Assembly (NCBI GenBank): GCA_030833025.1
Contig: JAURHZ010000091.1
Span: 1 to 8,375 of the forward strand
Reading direction: 5' to 3'
Origin: Armatimonadota bacterium
Lineage (GTDB): Bacteria; Armatimonadota; Armatimonadia; Armatimonadales; Armatimonadaceae
Length of the DNA stretch: 8,375 nucleotides
Shown: positions 1-7,401 of the stretch, in pieces
Layout of the letters: every line of letters starts with the position of its first letter
Position numbering within the stretch: position 1 is the stretch's first letter
Position numbers and translations under genes: made by a program
Notes under the pieces: generated by a model
Databases searched by the model: none
What the model saw: the letters and a program-made list of their open reading frames with translations, nothing else
What the model was told of the DNA's origin: nothing

Positions 1-897
1 AATCTTGAGGAAGCCGTCGAAGAGGCCATCATCGTCGCTGCGAACGCTGGGATTCCTCTTCAGCTGAGTCATCATAAGGCTGAACTGCGTCGTAACTGGG
101 GGGTGGTACAGCGCACGCTAAATCGCGTTACCCAAGCACAAGCAGCTGGCATGGATATTCAACTTGACCAGTATCCGTACACTGCCTACCAAACCGCGCT
201 GCAAACTATAGTGTTGCCGCGATGGGCAAATGCTGCAGACTCAGAGGCCCTTGCGGAGCTGATCAACATCCCCGGAAATCGTGACCGCATCCAGGCGGAA
301 ATGTCACATCACGACTGGTCGCGTATCAAAATCGCAACGTGTGCAACGCATCCAGAGTACATCGGCAAGTCGATTGAGGACTTGGCAGCAGCCGCTGCTT
401 TGCACCCTCGAGACTTTGTATTAGAGCTTTTGTCGACTCCTGGCCCTTGGATTTCTGCGGTACACCACGCGATGTCCGACGAGGATGTCGAATACATTTT
501 GCGTGATCCCCGTGTGATGATTGGTTCTGACTCTGTCGCAACAGATATCACCCACCATGGCAGCGCAGAACAGCCACATCCGCGTACCTTTGGTACATTC
601 GCCCGTGTCCTTGGGCACTATGTTCGTGAAAAGCAAGTGATTGGCCTTGAGGAGGCCATTCGCAAGATGACCAGCCTTCCGGCGGCCCGGTTGGGCTGGG
701 ATAACCGCGGACGTATCGCAATAGGCTACAAGGCTGACATTGTCATCCTTGATCCGGCAACAGTAGGTTCACCGGCAACCTTTGAGCAACCCCGGCAACG
801 AGCAACTGGTATCCGGCAAGTGTGGGTGAACGGTACCCTGGCACATGATGCTGGACGTCCTACAGGGTCCCGAAGCGGACAGGTCTACCGAAAGTAA
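1..897 (+). CDS. N-acyl-D-amino-acid deacylase (D-aminoacylase), 3' part; 5' end outside window
   Basis: This is the C-terminal 298 residues of an amidohydrolase-superfamily enzyme that hydrolyses N-acyl-D-amino acids to a D-amino acid and a carboxylate. The reading frame is open from base 1, so the true start lies upstream; the internal ATG at 103 is not the start because conserved sequence precedes it. Seen: LSHHK (window codons 22-26), which supplies a metal-ligand histidine in the family; the DQYPYTA stretch near codon 55; IGSD (Asp codon at 529), where the Asp is the presumed catalytic acid/base; HPRTFGTF; and the C-terminal beta-sandwich segment with GWDNRGRIAIGYKADIVI and VWVNGTL. Family members are usually about 480-550 residues, so some 200 are missing. 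The family consensus as I recall it often has GSDG where this protein has GSDS. It ends 16 bp before the convergent small gene, with no clear hairpin between them. The family is confident; exact substrate preference is not (dihydroorotase-like relatives are the alternative). Confidence 0.9.
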   Translation, partial: NLEEAVEEAIIVAANAGIPLQLSHHKAELRRNWGVVQRTLNRVTQAQAAGMDIQLDQYPYTAYQTALQTIVLPRWANAADSEALAELINIPGNRDRIQAEMSHHDWSRIKIATCATHPEYIGKSIEDLAAAAALHPRDFVLELLSTPGPWISAVHHAMSDEDVEYILRDPRVMIGSDSVATDITHHGSAEQPHPRTFGTFARVLGHYVREKQVIGLEEAIRKMTSLPAARLGWDNRGRIAIGYKADIVILDPATVGSPATFEQPRQRATGIRQVWVNGTLAHDAGRPTGSRSGQVYRK

Positions 898-913
898 AAA
901 ATGCTCTAGCAGA

Positions 914-1291
914 CTAAACCGCTGGAAAATCAGCCTCGAAGGCAGCGCATAGCTGCTGAAGTGTAGCCGTCTTCTGCACGAGATCGCGTTCATCCTCATC
1001 AGGGATAGATCCAGCCAAGTCTTCTAGGCGCTTACGTATCTGCTCAGCGATGACATCGGCGTCCTGCTCGGTCCCCGCCACCGCTTGTCCAAAAGCCCAT
1101 GGATAAACCTGACCTGTGAGAATGTAGGTGCCATCTGGAAGACGCTCTAGCGTCAGCCGTGCATCTGCATCTTCTGTGTCGCCAGGGTTGCCATACTCGG
1201 CATCGGCGATGACAGTGCCTTTGCCAGGCCCACGCTGACCGACGGTGGCTCCACCATCCATTGCATACCAGCTTCGTTCCCGCTCATCCAT
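914..1291 (-). CDS. Small acidic protein of unknown function, third gene of zwf-ndh cluster
   Basis: This encodes 125 residues from an ATG at 1291-1289 that overlaps the TAA of the NADH dehydrogenase by one base (TAATG). A longer open frame reaches 1357, but the coupled ATG is much more likely: the extension would only re-read the upstream gene's end in another frame. An AAAGGAA at 1303-1309 (minus sense) lies about 11 bases upstream, somewhat far for a Shine-Dalgarno, so re-initiation after the upstream gene probably helps. There is no signal peptide or membrane segment, and the protein is rich in Asp and Glu. A glycine-rich start is followed by GTVIADAEYG, ADARLTLERL and ILTGQVYPW, which look like a short beta-sheet. 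The rest (from about residue 70) looks helical and charged, with EQIRKRLEDL. The beta part faintly resembles small uncharacterised bacterial proteins with an ARITLE-type strand, from memory only. I assign no function. Its place in the cluster suggests co-expression with the redox enzymes. Confidence 0.82.
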   Translation of the reverse strand: MDERERSWYAMDGGATVGQRGPGKGTVIADAEYGNPGDTEDADARLTLERLPDGTYILTGQVYPWAFGQAVAGTEQDADVIAEQIRKRLEDLAGSIPDEDERDLVQKTATLQQLCAAFEADFPAV

Positions 1292-1293
1292 TA
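1289..1293 (-). promoter_or_regulatory. TAATG stop-start overlap coupling ndh to the small gene
   Basis: The TAA of ndh (1293-1291) and the ATG of the small gene (1291-1289) share one base. This is a classic arrangement for ribosome re-initiation and supports the start chosen for the small gene over the longer open frame. Confidence 0.75.
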
Positions 1294-2559
1294 GTCTATG
1301 CGTTCCTTTATCAGATACCGGACACCGCGCCGGTAAGTTACATAAGCATATGCCCATTCCAGTAAAACCAGCAGGCGATTACGGTAGCCAGCCAAGTACA
1401 AAATATGGACAAACAGCCACATTAACCAGGCAATCACCCCATGAAAGTGTAGTCTTCCTGCGGCGACGATAGCCTTGTTCCGGCCAAGCACCGCCATCGA
1501 GCCTTTATCAATGTAGGAAAACTCCTTGAGATGTGTAATACCTGCAAGCAGTCTCTCGATGTTTGTTCCTGCGCACTCACCCATTTGTCGTGCAGCAGGT
1601 GCGACGCCAGGTACGGTTCCATCCCCGAGCCACCGCACGTGAGCGGCATCCCCGATTACAAACACCGATGTGTCATCTGGCAGGTGCAAAAATGGCGTCA
1701 CGACGACTCGGCCCGTACGGTCCTGCTCGGCCCCAAGTGTCGCGCAAATCGGTCCGGCTCTGTTTCCAGCCGCCCAAAAAACGGTTCGACACGGAATCCG
1801 TGTTCCATCATCGAGCATCACGTGGTCTGGTTGAATATCCGCGGCTTTCCGTAGTGGAATGACCTCGACACCGAGGTGTTTGAGGTCGGCGGTGGCATAG
1901 ACACGGAGATCATCTGGGAAGTTATCAAGTACGTGCGCGCTATTTTCAATCAAGACAATGCGTGTATCGGATGGCTTAAACCGGCGATATTCACCAGCAA
2001 GAGCCTTTCGCGCAATTTCCGGAAGTACCCCTGCAAGCTCACAGCCAGTCGGACCGCCGCCAACCACAACAAATGTCAGCCATTCCTTGCGTTCGGCATC
2101 GGTTTCAGCCTTTTCAGCTGCTTCGAATGCGCCTAAGAACCGTTGCCGAGCCCGATTGGCATCCTCGATTGTCTTAAGTCCTGGGGCCAAGGCTTCCCAC
2201 TCGGGATGTCCAAAGTAGTGGTGACGCCCGCCGGTTGCAACGATGAGAAAGTCGTAAGCAATTGGCGCGTGATTTACGAGCGAGACTTGTTTTGCTGCAC
2301 GGTCGACAGAGCAGACATCCGCCATGAGTACAGCCACGTTTCGCTGGTCTTTGAGAATGGAGCGGATCGGGGCAGAAATCTCTGTTGGTGACAGTCCACC
2401 GGTTGCGACCTGATACAGAAGCGGTTGGAACAAGTGGTGGTTTGTTCGGTCAATCAGGGTGATATCGACCGGTGCGTTTTTGAGCGCGCGTGCTGCGGCA
2501 AGGCCACCAAAGCCACCACCGATGATGATGACTTTTGGTCTGTTCGCAGGACTATTCAT
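1291..2559 (-). CDS. ndh: Type II NADH:quinone oxidoreductase (NDH-2), FAD-dependent
   Basis: This is a single-subunit, non-proton-pumping NADH dehydrogenase that passes electrons from NADH through FAD to membrane quinone. The ATG at 2559 gives 422 residues. An in-frame start at 2592 would add 11 residues lying inside zwf, but the 2559 ATG has GGGAG (2567-2571) seven bases upstream and directly follows the zwf stop. Seen: FAD Rossmann motif GGGFGG (14-19) with Asp37 ending the second strand; NHHLFQPLLYQVATG (40-54), typical of NDH-2; NADH Rossmann motif GGGPTG (167-172) with Glu174; Glu205 closing the next strand, which favours NADH over NADPH; IGDAAH (302-307); PGVAPAARQMGE (317-328), matching the quinone-site AQxxxQxG region; and a hydrophobic, aromatic C-terminus (about 375-409) that acts as the peripheral membrane anchor. 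Length is normal for the family. It lies between zwf and a small gene with almost no spacing. Sulfide:quinone reductase is unlikely, as its redox cysteines are not in the expected setting. Confidence 0.93.
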   Translation of the reverse strand: MNSPANRPKVIIIGGGFGGLAAARALKNAPVDITLIDRTNHHLFQPLLYQVATGGLSPTEISAPIRSILKDQRNVAVLMADVCSVDRAAKQVSLVNHAPIAYDFLIVATGGRHHYFGHPEWEALAPGLKTIEDANRARQRFLGAFEAAEKAETDAERKEWLTFVVVGGGPTGCELAGVLPEIARKALAGEYRRFKPSDTRIVLIENSAHVLDNFPDDLRVYATADLKHLGVEVIPLRKAADIQPDHVMLDDGTRIPCRTVFWAAGNRAGPICATLGAEQDRTGRVVVTPFLHLPDDTSVFVIGDAAHVRWLGDGTVPGVAPAARQMGECAGTNIERLLAGITHLKEFSYIDKGSMAVLGRNKAIVAAGRLHFHGVIAWLMWLFVHILYLAGYRNRLLVLLEWAYAYVTYRRGVRYLIKERID

Positions 2560-2571
2560 CCTATGGCTCCC
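2557..2571 (-). promoter_or_regulatory. Ribosome binding site and coupled start of ndh at zwf stop
   Basis: On the minus strand the zwf end reads GGGAGCCATAGGATG. GGGAG (2567-2571) is a good Shine-Dalgarno match seven bases before the ndh ATG (2559-2557), and the zwf TAG (2563-2561) lies inside that spacing. This decides the ndh start and points to translational coupling. Confidence 0.7.
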
Positions 2572-4015
2572 GCCACTTAGCACCGTGTTCAAGCAACGAA
2601 TCTGCCTTCTCAGGCCCCCAGGTTGCCGTGAAGTATGGCATCACATCCGCTGGATGTTGTTCCCATGCCTCGAGGATTGGCGTCAACAGCTTCCATGCCG
2701 CTTCGACTTCATCACCACGCGCAAAGAGGCTTGCATCCCCACGTATTGCATCCAGAAGCAGGCGTTCGTAAGCATCGGCAATCGGAGCATTCGGGAACGC
2801 GCTGCCGTACGTAAAGTCTAGGTTTACTGGTCGAAGCGCCATCGTTGGACCGGGTTCCTTGGCACCAATCTCCAAGTGAATTCCCTCGTCGGGCTGTACA
2901 CGAATGACAAGCATATTCGGCTGGACATCCGAGCGATTCATTTTTGCAAACAGAACTTGCGGAACCGCGCGGAACTGTACTGCGACTTCAGTGACACGAC
3001 GGGGCATCGCCTTTGCACACCGAACGTAGAAGGGAATCCCACCCCAGCGCCAGTTGTCCACGTGAAGCTTGAGGGCGGCGTACGTCTCAGTCGATGAATG
3101 TGGGTCAACACCAGGCTCGGAGCGGTAGCCTGCATATTGTCCACGAACCGACATATGTGGGACCTCATCATGCGCAACCGGCCGAATGGAACGAATCGCT
3201 TTGACTTTTTCATCTCGAATGGCATTGGCATCGAGGCGCGCCGGAGCTTCCATCGCGATCAGAGACAAAATCTGAAGCGCATGGTTCTGCAAAACATCGC
3301 GTGTCATCCCCGTCTGATCGAAGAAGTTGCCACGCCCTTCAACACCGATTTGCTCAGCAACGGTGATTTGCACATTTTCGATGTATTTATGGTTCCAGAG
3401 TGGCTCGAAGATTTCGTTTGCAAAGCGGAACACAAGGATGTTCTGGACGGTTTCTTTACCGAGATAGTGATCAATACGGTAGATCTGGTCCTCTGAAAGC
3501 CATTTCATGAGGGAATCGTTGAGATGGCGGGATGTCTGCAAATCGTAGCCAAATGGCTTTTCGATGATGACACGTGTCCAAGAACCTTCGCTCTTTGTGA
3601 GGCCTGCAGCTCCGAGATTACCCACAACGCTTTCGTACTGCTCTGGTGGGATTGCGAGGTACATCAAGCGGTTGCGCTGACGACCAGCCTTTTCATCCAA
3701 CTCAGCAAGGCGTGCCGAAAGGACATCATAGTCACTCTGGACGTCAAATTCACCACGCACATAGAAGCACTGACTAGCAAACTCATCCCACTTGGACATC
3801 TCTGCTTTCGGCGCAAACTGCTGCATATGCGCCAGCAGATCAGCGCGAAAGGATACATCATCCTTGTCACGCCGTCCGTAGGCGACCAGCTGAAATCCAG
3901 CTGGGAGGTGGCCATCACAGTGAAGGGCACAGAGAGCCGGTGTGAGCTTACGACGGGTGAGGTCGCCAGTTGCACCGAATAATACGAGTACACAGGGATC
4001 GAGATGAGTTGGCAT
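2561..4015 (-). CDS. zwf: Glucose-6-phosphate 1-dehydrogenase
   Basis: This catalyses glucose 6-phosphate + NAD(P)+ to 6-phosphogluconolactone + NAD(P)H, the entry step of the oxidative pentose-phosphate and Entner-Doudoroff routes, in the cytoplasm. With the ATG at 4015 it has 484 residues, the usual family length. Seen: nucleotide-binding FGATGDLTRRKL (13-24); EKPFGYD (152-158); the signature RIDHYLGKE (180-188), with Asp182 and the later QNHALQ His245 as the catalytic pair by family homology; and a well-kept C-terminal domain ending in WGPEKADSLL. Arg48 in AYGRR and Thr16 in GATGDL sit where NADP-binding residues occur in the Leuconostoc enzyme, so NADP use is plausible, but NAD use is not excluded. 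A GTG at 4045 would add ten residues; an in-frame TAA lies just upstream of it. Neither start has a well-spaced Shine-Dalgarno, and 4015 is chosen because it gives the usual distance to GATGDL. First gene of the zwf-ndh-small gene cluster, one base before ndh. Confidence 0.95.
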   Translation of the reverse strand: MPTHLDPCVLVLFGATGDLTRRKLTPALCALHCDGHLPAGFQLVAYGRRDKDDVSFRADLLAHMQQFAPKAEMSKWDEFASQCFYVRGEFDVQSDYDVLSARLAELDEKAGRQRNRLMYLAIPPEQYESVVGNLGAAGLTKSEGSWTRVIIEKPFGYDLQTSRHLNDSLMKWLSEDQIYRIDHYLGKETVQNILVFRFANEIFEPLWNHKYIENVQITVAEQIGVEGRGNFFDQTGMTRDVLQNHALQILSLIAMEAPARLDANAIRDEKVKAIRSIRPVAHDEVPHMSVRGQYAGYRSEPGVDPHSSTETYAALKLHVDNWRWGGIPFYVRCAKAMPRRVTEVAVQFRAVPQVLFAKMNRSDVQPNMLVIRVQPDEGIHLEIGAKEPGPTMALRPVNLDFTYGSAFPNAPIADAYERLLLDAIRGDASLFARGDEVEAAWKLLTPILEAWEQHPADVMPYFTATWGPEKADSLLEHGAKWREP

Positions 4016-4091
4016 AGTGGTAGAAAGTGAGCACCTTGCGGGCACTTCCTTATATTACAGCCTCCCGTCAGCCCGCCTCTTGAATGCTGAA

Positions 4092-4158
4092 CAATGCATG
4101 AATCCGTTAGTTAAGTGATATGAGAGCCGGGCTGAGCTAAGCTAGTGCCAATGCATGA
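4092..4158. repeat. Direct repeat of CAATGCATGA (two copies)
   Basis: CAATGCATGA occurs at 4092-4101 and again, identical, at 4149-4158, with start points 57 bp apart. Each copy contains the palindrome ATGCAT. Two exact 10-mers in 200 bp of non-coding sequence are more than expected by chance and could be binding sites for one regulator. The spacing is between five and six helical turns. Function is not shown. Confidence 0.5.
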
Positions 4159-4214
4159 CATTTAGTAACCATCCTAAAACCACTTCTTGCATCCAAATTA
4201 GGCCATTAGATGAC

Positions 4215-4226
4215 GCACAATTGTGC
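4215..4226. promoter_or_regulatory. Perfect 12-bp palindrome, candidate operator
   Basis: GCACAATTGTGC is a perfect inverted repeat centred between 4220 and 4221, 19 bases before the protease ATG at 4246. A dimeric repressor bound here would cover the likely start site of the protease gene. The palindrome has no loop, so it is a better DNA-binding site than an RNA hairpin. No regulator gene lies in the window to match it with. Confidence 0.4.
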
Positions 4227-4245
4227 ACCGCGATAGACTTTAAAA

Positions 4246-7200
4246 ATGAAGACGATTGCTGCTATCACCGCTCTCGGCATCTCCGCCGTTCCATCACTTT
4301 CGTATGCACAAGATGTCGCTATCCACGGTGCGCAGGCCCCTGCACTGTCCCCGGATGGCAAACGTATCGCGTTTAGCTGGCGTGGGGATGTCTACATTGC
4401 GCCATCGGGCGGCGGCACCGCATCTCCGCTGACAGCGCATGCCGAATTCGATGGAAACCCAGTTTTCTCCCCCGATGGCAAATGGATCGCATTTTCATCC
4501 AATCGCAATGGCAATAGCGACATTTACATCGTCCCAAGCACAGGCGGTACCCCAAGGCGCATCACAAAGTCACCCGCATCCGAGGTGCCAACGGACTGGA
4601 CTCCCGATGGAAAATCCATTTACTTTTCCGGTAACCGGGAATCGAATGTCCCTGGCATTTACGCCATCAATGTAGATTCTCTAAAAGTCCAGCGCATTCT
4701 GGAGGACTTTAAGCGTATTGGCAGTGCAGCACCGCTCGCGGGTGGCAAGCAAGTTGTTTACACTCGGGATGGCTTTCCATGGACGCGCCCGCGCTATCGA
4801 GGATCTGCAGCCAGCCAGCTCTGGCGCTTCGATTCCGCTACCAAAAAGCGTACGGCGATCACCAGTGGCGAGCAGCAGTACCTCTGGCCACGCCCGACAT
4901 CAGATGGCAAATCCATCATTTGTGTCACTACAGGTGAGGAAACTCCGAACGCACAGTGGTTTGGTAAGCCACCTCTAAAGTGGACTGACAATGCTGATAA
5001 GACGCCCAATGTATGGAGTATCTCCGTAGATGGCGGTAAGGCTCAGCGCTTAACCGCATTTACGGGGGGTAGTGTCCGCTATCCATCTATCGCAGTAAAA
5101 ACAGGCGATATCGCGTTCGCACATGGGACCGATATTTACGTCAGACCATCCACCGGTGGCGCCCCCAGAAAGCTTACGCTTATCGCGGGCACCGCAGATG
5201 ACAAGACAAACCCGGTCAGCCGTTGGACTATCAGTAATAATCAGGTTTCGGAACAGGAGCCAAGCCCGGATGGCAAACAGGTAGCATTCCTGGTCAACAA
5301 CGACATTTGGGTCGCCCCAATTGATAAAGCCAAGGGCCGAAATGCTGATCTTGCTGAGCGAGTTACAGACTGGATTGGCTATGACCGGGATTTTGTCTGG
5401 ACACCCGATGGCAAGAGTATCTTGTTTGTTTCCGACCGTGATGGCAATGACAAGCTGTATTCCGTAAATGTCGCATCGAAGCGCGTAACGACGCTTTGGA
5501 CCAAGGCAGAGGCTGTCTCCGCACCGAAACTAACACCAGATGGCAAGCGTGTTAGCTTTTGGGTTGGCGGTTCGCGCGAGGTCGCGGGTCTGTATACAAC
5601 GCTTCTCGATGGTACAGATACCAAAAAGGTCGCGGCGGTACCGACAGCGCACCAAGGGTTTGCCAGCTTCTCCCCGGATGGCCGTTTTGTCGCCTACTCC
5701 CGTGAGTCTGCGATCACAGGGAACCCTGACATTTACATCGCCCCTATTGATGCCAGTAAGCCTGCAGAGAACGTAACTCGCCTCGCAAGCTTCCATGGAC
5801 AGATGGCGTGGTCTCCAGATGGGCGCTTCCTGTTCTTCTCAAGCAACCGCGATGGGGATGGGCTTTACGCACTTCCGTTACAGCAAGCAGATGTCCGCTC
5901 AGATGACGGCGACACGACCATCGGTAAGCTCGACGGTGTCAAGGTCGATATCGACTTTACGGACATCCACACTCGTATTCGCCAAATCGTGCCTGGTGCT
6001 ACATCCGATATCACTGTGCTGAAAGATGGACGAGTATTGTTCATCGGGAATGGTGATGTCACATCGTGTGGCTTTGATGGCAAGAACATCACCAAGATCA
6101 CAGGCGGCGGCGGGATAAGTATGCTTCGCTTTGCTGCAGATGAAAAATCGGCTACATTCCTCCGAGGCAGTCAGATTTTTGCACTCAAAGGCGTTGCTCC
6201 CGGGACGCCTCAGCCTTTAGTTACCTTTACCGCAAGCGGCGAAACGGACATCAACCAGCTACGTGCTGTCGCATTCACCCAGTTCTGGCGTTCCTATCAA
6301 ACACGTTTTTATGACCCGAATTTTCATGGTCGTGACTGGACTGCACTCCGTGATACCTACCGTCCGCTCCTCGGTGGCGTAGGGACCCGAGAGGAGTTTG
6401 CAACGGTTCTAAACATGATGGTTGGCGAGCTTGAGGCAAGCCATGCTGAGGTTGGTCCTGCGCCATCCCCAATCACAAGCATCGGCGTCAAGCACCTTGG
6501 AGTGACATTTGATGAAACCTACGATGGCCCGGGAATCAAGATTCGTACTGTTCCGCCCCGTACTCCGGGAAGCTTTGCCAAGACTAAACTGAACCCGGGT
6601 GAGTTCATTGTTGCAATCGATGGAAAAGACTGCAGTGTCGATGAAAATCTTTGGGATCTTCTTCAGGACCGCGGTGACCGAGATGTAACGTTGCTTGTCA
6701 ACAGTAAGCCTGTTCGGGATGGCGCGCGTACGGTTACATTCCGGCCGCTCTCAACAGGTGAGTGGAGCGGTATCAACTATCGCAACCGTGTGGATGCCCG
6801 TCGTAAGCAGGTGGAGTCGGCTACCAATGGGCGCATCGGGTATGTGCACATCGCTGGGATGGGCGGTGAAAACCAAAACATCTTCGAAAAAGAGTTCTTC
6901 AGCTGGGCTGAAGGCAAGGAAGCCATGGTCATCGATGTCCGTGAAAATGGCGGTGGTAACATCGGAGACCGACTGATCAGCTGGCTTGGAAACAAACCGT
7001 ACAGCACGTATGTGCCCCGGGATGGTGATCCGAAAGTCGGCCCTCCAGACTGGGCAGCACGTACATTCCCAAAGATTCCAATCGTAGTCCTGATGGGCGA
7101 GAACTCGTTTTCCAATGCTGAAATGTTCCCGTATGGCATGCGTGCAACGGGACTAGCGACACTGATTGGCAAACCAACGCCAGGCTATGTCATCTGGACT

Positions 7201-7398
7201 TGGGGATTGCCACTTATTGATGGCACAAGCGCACGGATGCCAGGTGCAGGGACATACCGAAAGGATGGCAGCCCGATGGAAAACGTGGGCGAAAAGCCAG
7301 ACATCGATGTCGAATGGCCGGCAGAAGATTATCTTGCCGGACGTGATCCACAGCTGGAACGTGCAATCAAAGAGCTCCTGACAAAGACAGGAAAGTAA
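4246..7398 (+). CDS. Exported tricorn-like protease (PD40 propellers, PDZ, S41-type catalytic domain)
   Basis: This is a 1050-residue secreted or periplasmic peptidase that should cut short peptides inside a gated, propeller-guarded chamber. Residues 1-21 form a signal peptide (charged MK, hydrophobic core, SYA before Gln22). Two beta-propellers follow, about 22-310 and 328-660, marked by nine PDGK/R-type PD40 motifs at residues near 36, 76, 120, 219, 341, 387, 431, 477 and 524. A helical C1 part (about 669-745) ends in ELEASHAE. A PDZ domain spans about 746-840, with NPGEFIVAIDG. The catalytic C2 part starts at RIGYVHI (863-869) and includes VIDVRENGGG. By homology with Thermoplasma tricorn the tetrad is Ser732, His733, Ser956 (FSNAE) and Glu1012 (ENVG); all four are present. 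Length and domain order match archaeal tricorn (about 1070 residues). The ATG has no Shine-Dalgarno, but the signal peptide fixes it. Archaeal tricorn is cytoplasmic, so export is a difference. Natural substrate is unknown. Confidence 0.93.
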   Translation: MKTIAAITALGISAVPSLSYAQDVAIHGAQAPALSPDGKRIAFSWRGDVYIAPSGGGTASPLTAHAEFDGNPVFSPDGKWIAFSSNRNGNSDIYIVPSTGGTPRRITKSPASEVPTDWTPDGKSIYFSGNRESNVPGIYAINVDSLKVQRILEDFKRIGSAAPLAGGKQVVYTRDGFPWTRPRYRGSAASQLWRFDSATKKRTAITSGEQQYLWPRPTSDGKSIICVTTGEETPNAQWFGKPPLKWTDNADKTPNVWSISVDGGKAQRLTAFTGGSVRYPSIAVKTGDIAFAHGTDIYVRPSTGGAPRKLTLIAGTADDKTNPVSRWTISNNQVSEQEPSPDGKQVAFLVNNDIWVAPIDKAKGRNADLAERVTDWIGYDRDFVWTPDGKSILFVSDRDGNDKLYSVNVASKRVTTLWTKAEAVSAPKLTPDGKRVSFWVGGSREVAGLYTTLLDGTDTKKVAAVPTAHQGFASFSPDGRFVAYSRESAITGNPDIYIAPIDASKPAENVTRLASFHGQMAWSPDGRFLFFSSNRDGDGLYALPLQQADVRSDDGDTTIGKLDGVKVDIDFTDIHTRIRQIVPGATSDITVLKDGRVLFIGNGDVTSCGFDGKNITKITGGGGISMLRFAADEKSATFLRGSQIFALKGVAPGTPQPLVTFTASGETDINQLRAVAFTQFWRSYQTRFYDPNFHGRDWTALRDTYRPLLGGVGTREEFATVLNMMVGELEASHAEVGPAPSPITSIGVKHLGVTFDETYDGPGIKIRTVPPRTPGSFAKTKLNPGEFIVAIDGKDCSVDENLWDLLQDRGDRDVTLLVNSKPVRDGARTVTFRPLSTGEWSGINYRNRVDARRKQVESATNGRIGYVHIAGMGGENQNIFEKEFFSWAEGKEAMVIDVRENGGGNIGDRLISWLGNKPYSTYVPRDGDPKVGPPDWAARTFPKIPIVVLMGENSFSNAEMFPYGMRATGLATLIGKPTPGYVIWTWGLPLIDGTSARMPGAGTYRKDGSPMENVGEKPDIDVEWPAEDYLAGRDPQLERAIKELLTKTGK

Positions 7399-7401
7399 AC
7401 G

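Larger units (their letters stand above)
4046..4245. promoter_or_regulatory. Divergent intergenic region between zwf cluster and tricorn-like gene
   Basis: About 200 bp separates two divergently read genes, so promoters for both must lie here or reach into the coding ends. There is no coding signal. On the minus strand a TAATAT (4052-4057) could be a -10 element for zwf. A start about seven bases downstream would fall near 4045, giving either a leader of about 30 bases to the ATG at 4015 or a leaderless GTG. No good -35 sits at the right distance. On the plus strand I see no convincing -35/-10 pair before the protease. The region holds two copies of a 10-mer (4092-4101, 4149-4158) and a 12-bp palindrome (4215-4226), listed separately. 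Confidence 0.5.

Noticed and set aside
898..913. Possible terminator between the convergent D-aminoacylase and small gene
   Set aside because: Only 16 bp separate the stops, and only three- to four-base stems can be drawn nearby, without a proper T tract after them.
1531..2391. Plus-strand open frames opposite ndh
   Set aside because: The minus-strand NDH-2 carries complete family motifs over this whole span; the opposing frames have unnatural composition and no known motif.
3098..3982. Long plus-strand open frames opposite zwf (3098-3496 and 3524-3982)
   Set aside because: They are antisense shadows of a strongly conserved enzyme gene, with no recognisable protein features or initiation signals of their own.
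4131..4145. Near-palindrome AGCTAAGCT in the intergenic region
   Set aside because: It is short and AGCT-based and could easily occur by chance; no link to either promoter is visible.
4345..5826. Recurrent short GATGGCAA-type DNA repeats
   Set aside because: They encode the PDGK/R turns of the PD40 propeller blades and vary at flanking codons; they are protein repeats and not a DNA repeat array.
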